Counted from the stretch's first letter, positions 37,932 through 47,030 are shown. The stretch: 64,000 nucleotides of DNA from Nostoc calcicola FACHB-3891 (GCF_014697355.1 NZ_JACJRQ010000005.1:62001-126000); one strand, 5' to 3'. A program made the numbers and translations. The notes: generated by a model not told the origin, from the sequence alone.

Positions 37932-38490
37932 GGTTTGTAATAGGTAATTTTCACGAGACCATAAAAATACAATTAGACTATACAACTGCTAATTGGCCGA
38001 TTTCGGATTCTGGTATTCAATCATGAATAGCGATCGCTTGGGGTGTTAAAACTTAGCTAATAGACCTCTTGCAAAAAGCACTTTTGCAAGAGGGGGAAAA
38101 GGGTAAAGGTTAAAGGGGAAGGGAACAATACAGAACTTTTTCCCCTTCCCCCCGCCCCTTATCCCCAGAGGGGACCCCACCTTCCCCTTTTCCCGACTTA
38201 TGCAAGAAGTCTAATGTCTCGATCAAAAATTTATCGAAATTTTTTACTTTTACAAAAATCGATCGAAGTTTAGTACTATATCTCAAATTAAAATTCACAA
38301 AAATTAATAAAAACAAAAAAAATCAGTATCCCATTGAGTAAGTATTGTATTGTAAATCTGTCAAAAGTAACACAAAAAATCCCCCGATAGGGCATTGCAA
38401 AAAGGAGAAAAATTTTGTTTGTTATTAACTTAATGCCGTTACTTGATTACTTGTTTTGAGTAAATAAATATCTAAAATACAGGGTAAGTT
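37932..38490. repeat. Gap with AGACCTCTTGCA-type element and cbiM leader
   Basis: Bases 38059-38215 look like a miniature element whose ends resemble AATAGACCTCTTGCA and (complement) TTAGACTTCTTGCAT. Just inside its left end, CCTCTTGCAAAA pairs with TTTTGCAAGAGG. The interior holds AAAGGGGAAGGG/CCCCTTCCCC arrays. The last 150 bases are the AT-rich leader of cbiM. I saw no cobalamin riboswitch core in it. Confidence 0.5.
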
Positions 38491-39414
38491 ATGCATATTC
38501 CTGACGGATTTGTTTCTGTGCCAGTGGCAGGGGCTACTGGTTTAGCTAGTGTGGCAGCACTTTTTATAGCCTTAGGGCGATCGCAAGAGGCTTTTGGTGT
38601 GCGTCGCGCTCCCGTACTGGGATTAACTACCGCCTTTATTTTTGCTGCCCAGATGATTAATTTTCCGGTAGCAGGAGGTACTAGCGGTCACTTGTTGGGG
38701 GGAACTTTAGCGGCGATCGTTTTGGGCAGTCCTTGGGCAGGAACGTTGTGCATTGCCACAGTTTTAATTATTCAAGCCGTGCTGTTTGCTGATGGTGGAA
38801 TTACGGCATTGGGCGCAAATATTTTGAACATGGCAGTAATTGGCGTTTGGGTAGGGTGGATTTTAACCCAAACCTTGCAGCGGTTATTAGGGGGGGCTAA
38901 AGGGCGTTTACCGTTAGCTGCTAGCATTGCAGCTGGTGTCAGTGTAGTAGTAGCTGCCGTAGCAGCAGCCATTGAGTTAGCCCTCTCTGGAACCGCACCT
39001 GTAGGCATAGTTTTACCAGCCATGACTGGCGTTCATATTCTAATTGGCATTGGTGAAGGGCTGATTACCGGCGGTGTACTGACTTACTTAGCTACTGCCC
39101 GGCCAGATTTATTACCAGGCGAACAGCACGAGTTTCGTGGATGGTCAGTGCCCATCGTCAGCATTTTCTTAATTGCGGGGGTGCTATCACTGTTTGCCTC
39201 AGCATGGCCTGATGGTTTGGAGAAAGTTGCCGAAAATACTGGTTTCATCGACTTAGCCGGGAAAGTACGGATAATTGTGCCGACTCCCTTAGCTGACTAT
39301 GAGATTAAGGATTTGGGGCCAATTGGCACTAGTATCGCTGGACTTGTGGGAGCTGCGGTTTGCTTTGCCGTTGCTTTTGGGATTGCCAAGATAGTGAAAC
39401 CGAAGAATGCCTAA
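38491..39414 (+). CDS. cbiM: ECF-type cobalt/nickel transporter S-component, CbiM with CbiN-like PDGLE tail
   Basis: A 307-residue membrane protein. The N-terminus MHIPDGFVS, with His2, is the metal-binding signature of CbiM/NikM. Hydrophobic helices follow with INFPVAGGTSGHLLGGTLAA and GEGLITGGVLTYL. From about residue 220 a PDGLE domain (ASAWPDGLEKVAENTGF and a last helix) takes the role of CbiN/NikN. Co2+ and Ni2+ users cannot be told apart by sequence here. It overlaps the next gene by 8 bases and heads a three-gene transporter operon. Confidence 0.93.
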   Translation: MHIPDGFVSVPVAGATGLASVAALFIALGRSQEAFGVRRAPVLGLTTAFIFAAQMINFPVAGGTSGHLLGGTLAAIVLGSPWAGTLCIATVLIIQAVLFADGGITALGANILNMAVIGVWVGWILTQTLQRLLGGAKGRLPLAASIAAGVSVVVAAVAAAIELALSGTAPVGIVLPAMTGVHILIGIGEGLITGGVLTYLATARPDLLPGEQHEFRGWSVPIVSIFLIAGVLSLFASAWPDGLEKVAENTGFIDLAGKVRIIVPTPLADYEIKDLGPIGTSIAGLVGAAVCFAVAFGIAKIVKPKNA

Positions 39415-40060
39415 ACTTTCCTTACCGCTACGTTTGCAACTGTCTCTAGCGATCGTCGTGGGGGCAGCTTTATTAAAGCATCATGCTTGGTATGGGCTGG
39501 GTGTATATGGAGCGATCGCACTTTTGTGGGCTTGGCTGTTGCGCGTACCAATTCGCCAACTAGGAGGATTACTCGGTACAGAATTGATATTTTTGTCATT
39601 GCTGACATTACCCTTGGGATGGGAACGAGCCAGTTTTTTGATAGTTCGTTCCCTGGTTTGTCTGATTACCATGAATAGTTTTTTGTTAACCTTGCCCCCT
39701 CACAGTTTCGGCATCGCCCTCAAAAGTTTACCCGTACCAGCACCAATCAAAGAAAACTTGCTGCTAGCTGGGCAATACATGGAAATTTTGCTATCAGAAG
39801 TCACACGTATGCGACGCAGCGCTCAATTACGAGGTTTGACTGGAACTGGGGCATGGCTGCGCTATGCCAGTGCTGCCATGATTGGAGCCTTGTACCTCCG
39901 TAGTCTAGACAGAGCAGAGCGAGTCTACGCAGCAATGGTAACTCGTGGTTACAACGGACAATTGCCCATAGATTCGACCCTCAGACCAAAAGAGCGCTTT
40001 GGGTTATTAGTAGCTTGGGCGATCGCTGCTACTGTCACCCTAACTTCTTACAAAATTTAA
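39407..40060 (+). CDS. cbiQ: ECF transporter T-component, CbiQ
   Basis: A 217-residue membrane protein with about five helices and the T-component coupling motifs: RMRRSAQLRGLTG near residue 140 and AMVTRGYNGQ near 190 (the two Ala/Arg-Gly signatures that contact the ATPase). It transmits ATP-driven motion from CbiO to CbiM in the plasma membrane. The start overlaps the cbiM end. A GACGCGATGAATCGCGTC hairpin follows 13 bases after its stop and separates it from cbiO. Confidence 0.92.
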   Translation: MPKLSLPLRLQLSLAIVVGAALLKHHAWYGLGVYGAIALLWAWLLRVPIRQLGGLLGTELIFLSLLTLPLGWERASFLIVRSLVCLITMNSFLLTLPPHSFGIALKSLPVPAPIKENLLLAGQYMEILLSEVTRMRRSAQLRGLTGTGAWLRYASAAMIGALYLRSLDRAERVYAAMVTRGYNGQLPIDSTLRPKERFGLLVAWAIAATVTLTSYKI

Positions 40061-40072
40061 TCGGCTTGGCGC

Positions 40073-40092
40073 AGACGCGATGAATCGCGTCT
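40073..40092. repeat. GTAGAGACG-family hairpin between cbiQ and cbiO
   Basis: AGACGCGAT (40073-40081) and ATCGCGTCT (40084-40092) pair perfectly. It lies in the spacer of the cbi operon, where it could lower or stabilise cbiO message relative to cbiMQ. A TTCCCCACTCCCCACTCCC heptamer stretch follows. Confidence 0.6.
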
Positions 40093-40133
40093 CTACAAAT
40101 TCCCCACTCCCCACTCCCTTACATAGGTAAATT

Positions 40134-40895
40134 TTGAAATCTTTGACTTCTACCCAACCATCAACCCATAAACCCCACGCAGCTATAGTCGAGGTTGAGA
40201 ACTTGGTGTATGCATATTCCCGCCAAGAACCAGTATTAAAAGAAATATCTTTTACCTTGAACAAAGGCGATCGCGTGGCCTTGATGGGAGCCACCGGTTC
40301 TGGAAAAAGCACCTTGCTGGAGAACCTAATCGGCTTAAAAGAACCGCAATCTGGAAAAATTACGATTAATGGTATTCCCGTAGAACCGAAAACTTTACCG
40401 CAAATACGTCGTCAAATCGGTTTTAGCTTTCAAGATGCCAACGACCAACTATTTATGCCCACCATCTTAGAAGATGTCACCTTTGGACCACGCAACTATG
40501 GTATCTCACCAGCAGAAGCTAGCGATCGCGCCCGCCAGTTATTAGCAGATTTCGGTCTAGAAGCCTACGCCAATCGTTCTGCTCACGAACTCTCCGGTGG
40601 ACAAAGACGGTTGGCCGCCCTAGCCTCGATTTTAGCCCTAGAACCAACAATTCTGATTTTGGATGAGCCGACTAACGGTCTCGATCCAGCGTGGCGGCGT
40701 CATTTGGCACAAGTGTTATTCAGGTTACCAGTGGAGGCGATATTAATTGCCTCTCATGACTTGCATTGGTTAGGTAGAGTTACTCAACGTGCTTTAGTGC
40801 TATCTGGTGGTCGCATTCAAATAGACAGTGAGATTCAGCCACTTTTGCAAGATGGTGCTACTTTAGACCAGTTGGGTTTGCCAATAGATTGGTGA
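40134..40895 (+). CDS. cbiO: ECF transporter ATPase, CbiO
   Basis: A 253-residue ABC ATPase: Walker A GATGSGKST, Q-loop FSFQDANDQLFMPTILEDV (the QDxxDQLF form typical of ECF ATPases), signature ELSGGQRR, Walker B ILILDEPTNGLDP and H-loop ASHDLHWL. It powers the Co/Ni transporter with cbiM and cbiQ. Start TTG at 40134 with an AGGTA ribosome-binding-like site; about 20 non-conserved residues (STQPSTHKPHA) precede the ABC fold, so a later start is possible. Confidence 0.92.
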   Translation: MKSLTSTQPSTHKPHAAIVEVENLVYAYSRQEPVLKEISFTLNKGDRVALMGATGSGKSTLLENLIGLKEPQSGKITINGIPVEPKTLPQIRRQIGFSFQDANDQLFMPTILEDVTFGPRNYGISPAEASDRARQLLADFGLEAYANRSAHELSGGQRRLAALASILALEPTILILDEPTNGLDPAWRRHLAQVLFRLPVEAILIASHDLHWLGRVTQRALVLSGGRIQIDSEIQPLLQDGATLDQLGLPIDW

Positions 40896-41165
40896 TTTGG
40901 GCATGGGGCATGAGGTATGGGGCATTGAGGTAAAGGAATGGAGTTCAAAGACTCTTTAATAGACCTCTTGCATAAATATTTTTTTGTCTCACGCAGAGGC
41001 GCAGAGGCGCAGAGAAGAGAACGCAAAGAAAGACTTTTGCAAGAGGTCTAATGGAGTTCAAAGACTCATACGCTATTTCCAATGCCCCATGCCCAATGCC
41101 CAAATACCTCCTTTATTAGTAATATTGAATACTATATTCTCAGTTTTATTGCTGTTGGGGTGTTA
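40896..41165. mobile_element. Miniature element (40955-41049) flanked by an 18-bp direct repeat
   Basis: Bases 40955-41049 have inverted ends AGACCTCTTGCA / TGCAAGAGGTCT and an interior of GCAGAGGCGCAGAGGCG repeats. The 18-mer AATGGAGTTCAAAGACTC occurs immediately on both sides (40937-40954 and 41050-41067), as if duplicated on insertion. The rest of the gap holds ATGCCCAATGCCC heptamers that also feign a start codon for the next gene at 41082. Confidence 0.65.
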
Positions 41166-41642
41166 ATGTCTGTTTCACATAAATATACAGTTCTTGCTCC
41201 TGTTAGCCTGAGCATTGCTTTCTTCATTACTAGTTGCAGCGAAACTAAAATCTCCCAGTGCCAGCGACTGATTAAAGTTGTCAATGAAGGAACATCACTG
41301 ATTGATAAAAACAAAGGAACGCAGGTGATAACTAGCATCCAGCTATCTAAAGATTTGGAATTTATTACTAAATCGATTCAGGAACTGAATTTAGCAGACC
41401 CCAAGCTGAAAGAATATCAAAGCGGTTTTGTCAAGATTTTTCAGAATCTCAGTCAAGCGATCGCCAAAGCCGGTAGGGCGCTGGGCGCGACTAAAATAGC
41501 AGAAGCTTCGGCAACTGGTAGAGAGAGAATTCAAAAGGCTAGAACCGAAATTGATTCATCCCTGACAGCGGCTGAAACTATCGGCAAGCAATCGGATAAA
41601 TTAGTCAATGAAATGAATAAGTATTGTAGCCAGCCAGATTGA
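41166..41642 (+). CDS. Putative lipoprotein of unknown function
   Basis: About 158 residues from the ATG at 41166. A signal peptide ends in a lipobox FITSC, giving an N-terminal lipid-modified Cys at about residue 24. The mature part is helical and polar (repeated Gln/Lys/Glu, LIKVVNEGTSLIDKN, ARTEIDSSLTAAETIGKQ), likely coiled. An upstream in-frame ATG at 41082 arises from an ATGCCCAATGCCC repeat and is not a likely start. I know no named family. Placed after the cbi operon but separated by a miniature element. Confidence 0.65.
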   Translation: MSVSHKYTVLAPVSLSIAFFITSCSETKISQCQRLIKVVNEGTSLIDKNKGTQVITSIQLSKDLEFITKSIQELNLADPKLKEYQSGFVKIFQNLSQAIAKAGRALGATKIAEASATGRERIQKARTEIDSSLTAAETIGKQSDKLVNEMNKYCSQPD

Positions 41643-41650
41643 CCAAATAA

Positions 41651-42046
41651 TTACGAATTACGAATTCCATAAGCTTGCACATACTTAGCTGGCGAAGACT
41701 GTAATTCGCCTTTCCACCTCTCTATGAGACGTTCTGCGAAGGTTTGACCCGAAAAAGCAACTTCTTCAACAGGTTTAAGGTAAGTTAAAACTTCTGGATG
41801 TTCAAGCCCTGCATTAACTCGTGCTTCTAAACCTTGTTTTGCAAGCTTAACCATTTCTATTGCCAACTCTTGAACCGAGTCTTCACGATACTTTGCTTTT
41901 AATCCTTTCAGGCAAATTTCAGCTTGTGCTGTCTGATAGTCTGCGATCGTCCGATTTTGCAATAGTTTCCACAAAGATTTTAGAGAAGGTTGGTGATAAA
42001 CTAGTCCAGTCCAAAAAGCACATACCGCAGGTATGTGTTCAAAAGC
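41651..42046 (-). pseudogene. C-terminal remnant of a glutamate-cysteine ligase-like gene
   Basis: About 131 codons with no convincing start. The translation begins right after the TAA stop of the upstream dioxygenase gene and in the same frame. It reads IPAVCAFWTGLVYHQPSLKS, then LAIEMVKLAKQGLEARVNAG and SGQTFAERLIERWKG. This matches the C-terminal third of plant/alphaproteobacterial-type glutamate-cysteine ligases (…WVGLLYD…, LAREVLAIARAGL…, GRTPAEELLEKYHG…). The catalytic N-terminal two thirds are absent. A TTG at 41974 could start a 107-residue peptide but would cut into the conserved block. Most likely a deletion remnant. Confidence 0.6.
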
Positions 42047-43060
42047 TTACTGACTGACGAGTGTGGTGCCTCCTCGTACAGAACCAGGTGCTATATTGCC
42101 ATAAGGTATGCTGTACTCAGGTGGCAGAGGACGACTTTTCGGATGAGAAAGCCAAATTCGTTGCAAATGTCGTTTGCTTTCGGTTCCATCTGTATAGTGC
42201 TTTCGACCATGTACTACAACCCAGTTATTCAAAAGAAGTATATCTCCCGGTAAGAGCATAAAAGTTAATTTAAATTTGGGGCTGTTACAAAGTTCATTGA
42301 ATATATCAAGCGCTTGCTTTTGCTTCTCGGTCAAACGAGGAGCATTGGTCTTATTTTGAGCATGATCGATCAAAAAAGGTGCGTAAAGACAAACGAAATA
42401 GCCCTGACAATTTGCAAATATTGGTAACGGATAATACTCTTGGTTGCCTTGATACCAGTTTGGTAGCTTATGATCGAACGGCTGATATAAAACTTCTAGT
42501 AAGTCCGGGTAATGCTCTAGCATTTCATTATGTACAGCAACTGAACTGGTTAGTTCTGATTCGCCCCCAAATTCTCCTTGTGATATGCATAGCATCATCA
42601 GCAGATCGCACCCATCGCTGTGAAGAGGAGCAGGTCCCCCACTATTGAGATATCGTGACTTTGGATCTCCGTCCTTTAAGCCTATGTCCTTCATATCATT
42701 AATCAACTCTCCTGCGCGACTCTGTGGAATGGCCGTGCCCAAATGCAGACTGATACCCCACAATAATTTCTTTACTTCCACAGGCTCATATTTCTCGACA
42801 GGTAATCCGCGAAGTATAACTGCCCCAATTCCATTTTCGACGATATCAAGAACATAAGATAGTTTTGCCGAAAAAGAAGGTAGAGGAAATTCGCTCTTAG
42901 TTATGTTTTGATATTCAATATTGGGGTCTAAGTGTTTTTGCAACGTAGTATTGATTTCATTAATCTCCTCTGGTGTTAACTCCATTATCCAATCAGGATG
43001 GTTAATCAATTCATTAGATGTAAATGCACAGGGAAGATCAAACTTAATTAAATCAGGCAT
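42047..43060 (-). CDS. TauD/TfdA-like Fe(II)/2-oxoglutarate dioxygenase
   Basis: A 337-residue soluble oxygenase. Iron ligands are visible as His147 and Asp149 (LHSDG) and His284 (WVVVHGRKHYTDG). The 2-oxoglutarate-binding Arg is in RHLQRIWLS near residue 303. Family members hydroxylate small molecules such as taurine, gamma-butyrobetaine or amino-acid side chains. The only neighbour in the same direction is the glutamate-cysteine ligase remnant, so it may come from a broken specialised-metabolite locus. A clear ATG start; the upstream 200 bases are very AT-rich. Confidence 0.85.
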   Translation of the reverse strand: MPDLIKFDLPCAFTSNELINHPDWIMELTPEEINEINTTLQKHLDPNIEYQNITKSEFPLPSFSAKLSYVLDIVENGIGAVILRGLPVEKYEPVEVKKLLWGISLHLGTAIPQSRAGELINDMKDIGLKDGDPKSRYLNSGGPAPLHSDGCDLLMMLCISQGEFGGESELTSSVAVHNEMLEHYPDLLEVLYQPFDHKLPNWYQGNQEYYPLPIFANCQGYFVCLYAPFLIDHAQNKTNAPRLTEKQKQALDIFNELCNSPKFKLTFMLLPGDILLLNNWVVVHGRKHYTDGTESKRHLQRIWLSHPKSRPLPPEYSIPYGNIAPGSVRGGTTLVSQ

Positions 43061-43645
43061 TAATTTTCCTCTTAATTAGGAATCTACGAATATAATCGTG
43101 TCATATCAGTAAACTATAAAATTTTCTTTTATGTCAACTCTTTACATTAATTTACTAAGTCAATATATACAATTATTCGGTTAAATTTCTTATTATACAG
43201 CGCTTTTGAGATAAGTGAAGTACACCAATTTTAGGGATGCTTTTTAAACTTTTAATTTGATTCAATTGCTGTACCTCATAAACATCGAATCTGCTGTAAG
43301 TAATATTGATGAAAGAAATTATTTTTTACAAAAAAGCACGTAGGCACAATAAAACTAAACTATATAAATCAAAATTAACTAGGCTAAAATCCTGTTTATT
43401 TTTCCCTATTACTTCCTGACTTTTCACGTCATGTGGAAAAATTCACGTAAAACCTAACCCCCCAGCCCCCTTCCCTTCAAGGGAAGAGAATTGAAACTTG
43501 CGGAGGTAGGTTTTGTCTGTCTCCAAAATCAAACTTGGAAATACAGTAACTTTTATCACCTTTTTTTAAAAATATTCCTGATACACGCCAACTTTGTCTG
43601 TCAAAAGAAATGTTGGTGTAAGTCAAATGAAATACCAGGAGTGAT
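43061..43645. promoter_or_regulatory. AT-rich divergent region between the dioxygenase and the porin
   Basis: About 585 bases, very AT-rich in the first 350, with the promoters of both divergent genes somewhere inside. A CCCTTCCCTTCAAGGGAAG repeat occurs at about 43465-43490. An AGGAG ribosome-binding site sits 4-9 bases before the porin start. A five-codon reading frame (ATG...TGA) ends at TGATATG, just touching the porin start. No further gene is seen. Confidence 0.4.
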
Positions 43646-45526
43646 ATGAGTCTACTGATGGCCAGTATGCTAGCAACAGCACCAATATCTGCCCCCAATT
43701 TACCTGAACAGGCTGTAATTGAGTCAGATAATCTGGTGCAACAGTCAACACAAGAAAATTTATCTCAAGTAGTTACACCTGCTGAAATTACACCGCCCGA
43801 ATTTGTACACTTAGATGCTACTACCTCAGCACCTGTAAAAAATAAATACGAAAATATACTGAAAAAAAGTAGAGAAAAAATTCAATTTCTGAGTTCTTCT
43901 AACTCGCCTGAATCAAAAAATACCCAACCTCCAACAAAGGAATCTGACGAAAATTATCCCCATCCCCCCATCCCCCCATCCCCCCATCTCCCCCTCTCTC
44001 ATGATTCACCAGACTCAGACAACCCAATGTCTCAAGTCAACTCGGTATCGCAGCTTGAAGATGTGCAACCTTCTGACTGGGCTTTTGGTGCTTTGCAGTC
44101 TTTAGTAGAACGTTATGGCTGCATTGCGGGATATGCTGATGGTACTTATCTGGGGAATCGTACTATTAGCCGTTATGAATTTGCGGCTGGTGTAAATGCT
44201 TGTTTAGAGAAGATTAACGAAGCGATTGCCAACAATAAACTTAACACTGTTAACAATGAAGATTTAATCCTGCTGCAAAGGTTGCAAGGTGAATTCCAAG
44301 CAGAGTTGCAACAATTACAGCAGCGTGTCGAGGTTCTCGAAAACCAGACAAGTGAATTAAAAGGTAACCAGTTTTCCGCAACTACCAGATTATTTGGTCA
44401 AGCTGTTTTTAGCCTTCAGGGAACCAATACCACCAACGCAGATTTGTTTCCTAGAGATGGAATACCTGAACGCCAGGGAAAAACGAATCTCACTTTCACA
44501 AGTAGCGCCCAACTAACCTTAGCAACTTCATTTACCGGGCGAGATTTGCTCTTAACAGGTTTGTCTGCTGGTAATTTGGGTTCTAATGCGTCCTTGGTAT
44601 CTACCAATATGGGACGGTTGGGTTTCGAGTCCAATACAAACAACAATCTAGTTATCAGTGACTTATCTTATCGATTTCTCGTCTCGAATAACTTGGGAAT
44701 TGTGGTTGGTACCGCCGGAGTCAACCCCATCAACACCTTTCGCGGGATTAGCCCATTAGAAGGTTCTAGCGACGGTGCAATTTCTCTATTTGGTCAACGT
44801 AACCCGATTTTAGGCATTGGTAACGGCACGGGTGGTATAGGTTTTGACTGGCAAATTAGCGATCGCATTAGTTTGCAAGGCGTTTATAGCGCAGAAATTC
44901 CCAGTTTTCCAGGCAATAGCAACCAGGGCGGATTATTTGGTGGTAGATTTACTGCTGGCGCTCAGTTAAGTTTAGCACCCAGCAACAACATCGATATCGG
45001 CGTACATTATCTTTATTCTCACTCCCCAGATGGCTTACTGGGAAATGGTATCGGCGATGCTCAACTGATTTCGCCTTTTGCAGATGCTACAGCTTTCGAT
45101 ACCCAAGCAATTGGCGCTACGGTTGCTTGGCGAATTAACCCTAACTTGCAGTTGGGTGGTTGGGGTGGCTTCACTTCCTCCAAACCATCCAATCTTTCTG
45201 GAAGTGTGGAAACTACTAATTGGATGGTGTTCGCGGCTTTTCCCAATTTGCTGCGTCCTGGAAATTTAGGAGGCGTTCTTGTAGGACAACCGCCAAAAAT
45301 TACTTCTAGCACTTTACCTGAGGGATTTAACTTTCCCAACTTTTCTAATGGGGGGACACCAGGCGGACGCAGTGACACATCAATTCACGTAGAACTTTTT
45401 TACCGCGCCCAACTGAGTGACAATATTGCCCTAACTCCCGGCTTATTCGTTATTTTCAATCCCGACCACAATGCTGCTAACGATGCTTTGGTAGTTGGAG
45501 CATTAAGAGCAACTTTCCGGTTTTAA
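43646..45526 (+). CDS. OprB-family porin with SLH domain
   Basis: A 626-residue outer-membrane protein. After a short N-terminal hydrophobic stretch and about 110 low-complexity residues comes an SLH domain (VQPSDWAFGALQSLVERYG, GYADGTYLGNRTISRYEFAA; about 145-195), a coiled coil (about 205-245) and a beta-barrel region ending RATFRF, the usual C-terminal Phe. This is the cyanobacterial 'iron-uptake porin'/SomA-like group, which anchors to peptidoglycan-linked polysaccharide by SLH and passes small solutes or ions. The linker at about 105-118 (HPPIPPSPHLPL) is encoded by a CCCCATC heptamer array (43958-43995). The signal peptide lacks the usual basic start. Confidence 0.85.
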   Translation: MSLLMASMLATAPISAPNLPEQAVIESDNLVQQSTQENLSQVVTPAEITPPEFVHLDATTSAPVKNKYENILKKSREKIQFLSSSNSPESKNTQPPTKESDENYPHPPIPPSPHLPLSHDSPDSDNPMSQVNSVSQLEDVQPSDWAFGALQSLVERYGCIAGYADGTYLGNRTISRYEFAAGVNACLEKINEAIANNKLNTVNNEDLILLQRLQGEFQAELQQLQQRVEVLENQTSELKGNQFSATTRLFGQAVFSLQGTNTTNADLFPRDGIPERQGKTNLTFTSSAQLTLATSFTGRDLLLTGLSAGNLGSNASLVSTNMGRLGFESNTNNNLVISDLSYRFLVSNNLGIVVGTAGVNPINTFRGISPLEGSSDGAISLFGQRNPILGIGNGTGGIGFDWQISDRISLQGVYSAEIPSFPGNSNQGGLFGGRFTAGAQLSLAPSNNIDIGVHYLYSHSPDGLLGNGIGDAQLISPFADATAFDTQAIGATVAWRINPNLQLGGWGGFTSSKPSNLSGSVETTNWMVFAAFPNLLRPGNLGGVLVGQPPKITSSTLPEGFNFPNFSNGGTPGGRSDTSIHVELFYRAQLSDNIALTPGLFVIFNPDHNAANDALVVGALRATFRF

Positions 45527-45665
45527 TTTTATACTGGCGTAAATGTAATAAAATACGCTTTTTTATTACGGAATAATTCAGTACTTAAATGCTGCTATTC
45601 CCCAATAAAACGAAGGAAAAACCCATACGTATTTTTTCGTAGGTGATTAAAGGAGCAACTTTTTC

Positions 45666-47030
45666 ATGAAATTAAATTCATCAACTCACACCACTTGCAA
45701 AAATCCAAAATCTAAAATCCAAAATCCAAAATTCTATCGTGCAGTTGTTAGCAGCAGTAGTTTAGCCGCAGTCATCATTGCTTTAGGTGGAACAAGTGCT
45801 TTGGCTCAAATCACAATTCAAAGCACTGGGACATTATCAGGTACCATTCAACTTCCCAGCATTAATCCGAATTTCAATCAAAGCATTACTCGTGTTGACA
45901 CAGACGACACGGGGACTTACTCGCGCAACTTGGGTACTAATAATAATCCTAATTATGTTCCTGTATACAAGTCAGATTATGTGCAAGTAAGAACACGTAA
46001 CGATGGAAGTCTACATTACTATGTTGACTTTAAAGGAATTCCCATAGTCTCCTTCAACGGCGTTCTGACTTCACCTGTTCTCTCTGGCGGCGAGTTGACA
46101 CCTTATAAATACCAGGGAAGATTGGCCGGAACTACATTTCAAGGAGTAGTTCAGGATGAATTTAATCTCACAAAAGCCTTATACACCGGTACTGTTACCG
46201 ATCCAAACACTGGAAACCAATATCAGGGAACTTTTGAAGTGAGTGGATATGGAGTCAGGTATAGCGATCGCAATGGTGGTGCAACTCCCACAGTCTTTGA
46301 TTTCAAGTCCGATCTCCCAGGTTCGCCAAAGGTGACATCTTTGGAAATGACTAATTCTCCCCTAGCCAGAGTCACAATCAAAGTACCTGCAACTGCCACT
46401 CTCATCACTCCCACGCCAGTAGTTGATGGTGGTAGCACACCCACTCCTACACCAGTAGTTGATGGTGGTAGCACACCCACTCCTGCGCCCGTAGTTAGTG
46501 GTGGTAGCACGCCCACTCTTCCAACGATAGTTGATGGTGGTAGCACAATGAATGTTACGCCAATCGTTGATGGTGGTAACACAATGAATGTTACGCCAAT
46601 CGTTGATGGTGGTAGCACAATGAATGTTACGCCAATCGTTGATGGTGGTAACACGATGAATGTTGCGCCAATCGTTGATGGTGGTAACACGATGAATGTT
46701 GCGCCAATCGTTGATGGCGGTAACACAATAAATGTTGCACCAATCGTTGATGGTGGTAACACAATGAATATTGCACCAATCTTTGATGGTGGGAGTGCGA
46801 TCGCTTCGCCGACGACTACAAGCTACACACCTGGGGCTAATTCTTCATCGCTATCTACTACACCTAACATGGAATTCAGTAGCGGTAATTCTCCAGCAGT
46901 CAATCAAGTAGTTGTCAACCCTGCAACCTTGGCTCAAACTGCTTGTTCAAAGGATTCTGTCAATAGCTGTACAAAACCTGTTTCACCCAAACAAGCGATC
47001 GGTCCGCGCAGTAGAGTGTTGGTGCGTTAG
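45666..47030 (+). CDS. Exported protein with 12-residue VDGG repeats
   Basis: A 454-residue protein. A signal peptide ends in ALA at about residue 47, extended at its N-terminus by repeat-encoded KNPKSKIQNPK. A globular region follows (about 50-240; DFKGIPIVSFNGVLTSPVL, FQGVVQDEFNLTKALYTGTV). Then come ten 12-residue repeats and one partial (TPTPTPVVDGGS passing into TMNVTPIVDGGN; about 245-380), then a Ser/Thr/Asn-rich tail. The repeats look like an extracellular spacer or surface stalk. No known family is recognised for the globular part. AGGAG lies upstream of the ATG. Placed 140 bases behind the porin. Confidence 0.7.
   Translation: MKLNSSTHTTCKNPKSKIQNPKFYRAVVSSSSLAAVIIALGGTSALAQITIQSTGTLSGTIQLPSINPNFNQSITRVDTDDTGTYSRNLGTNNNPNYVPVYKSDYVQVRTRNDGSLHYYVDFKGIPIVSFNGVLTSPVLSGGELTPYKYQGRLAGTTFQGVVQDEFNLTKALYTGTVTDPNTGNQYQGTFEVSGYGVRYSDRNGGATPTVFDFKSDLPGSPKVTSLEMTNSPLARVTIKVPATATLITPTPVVDGGSTPTPTPVVDGGSTPTPAPVVSGGSTPTLPTIVDGGSTMNVTPIVDGGNTMNVTPIVDGGSTMNVTPIVDGGNTMNVAPIVDGGNTMNVAPIVDGGNTINVAPIVDGGNTMNIAPIFDGGSAIASPTTTSYTPGANSSSLSTTPNMEFSSGNSPAVNQVVVNPATLAQTACSKDSVNSCTKPVSPKQAIGPRSRVLVR
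46405..46800 (+). repeat. 36-bp tandem repeat array inside the VDGG protein gene
   Basis: About eleven units of 36 bases (one shorter), each encoding one VDGG motif. The 3' units (GTTGATGGTGGTAACACAATG...) are much more alike than the 5' units, which points to recent unequal exchange at the 3' end. It is coding DNA, not CRISPR: no spacers are present. Confidence 0.85.

Noticed and set aside
38330..38490. Cobalamin riboswitch before cbiM
   Set aside because: The conserved GCCACTG core and B12-box-like words were looked for and not found; the leader is AT-rich and unstructured to the eye.
46223..46762. 179-codon antisense frame with repeated IGATFIVLPPST
   Set aside because: Mirror of the 36-bp coding repeats of the VDGG protein; the plus-strand frame has signal peptide, length and start signals.
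46405..46800. Possible CRISPR array (36-bp direct repeats)
   Set aside because: Repeats are contiguous with no spacers and keep a protein frame; no cas genes in the window.
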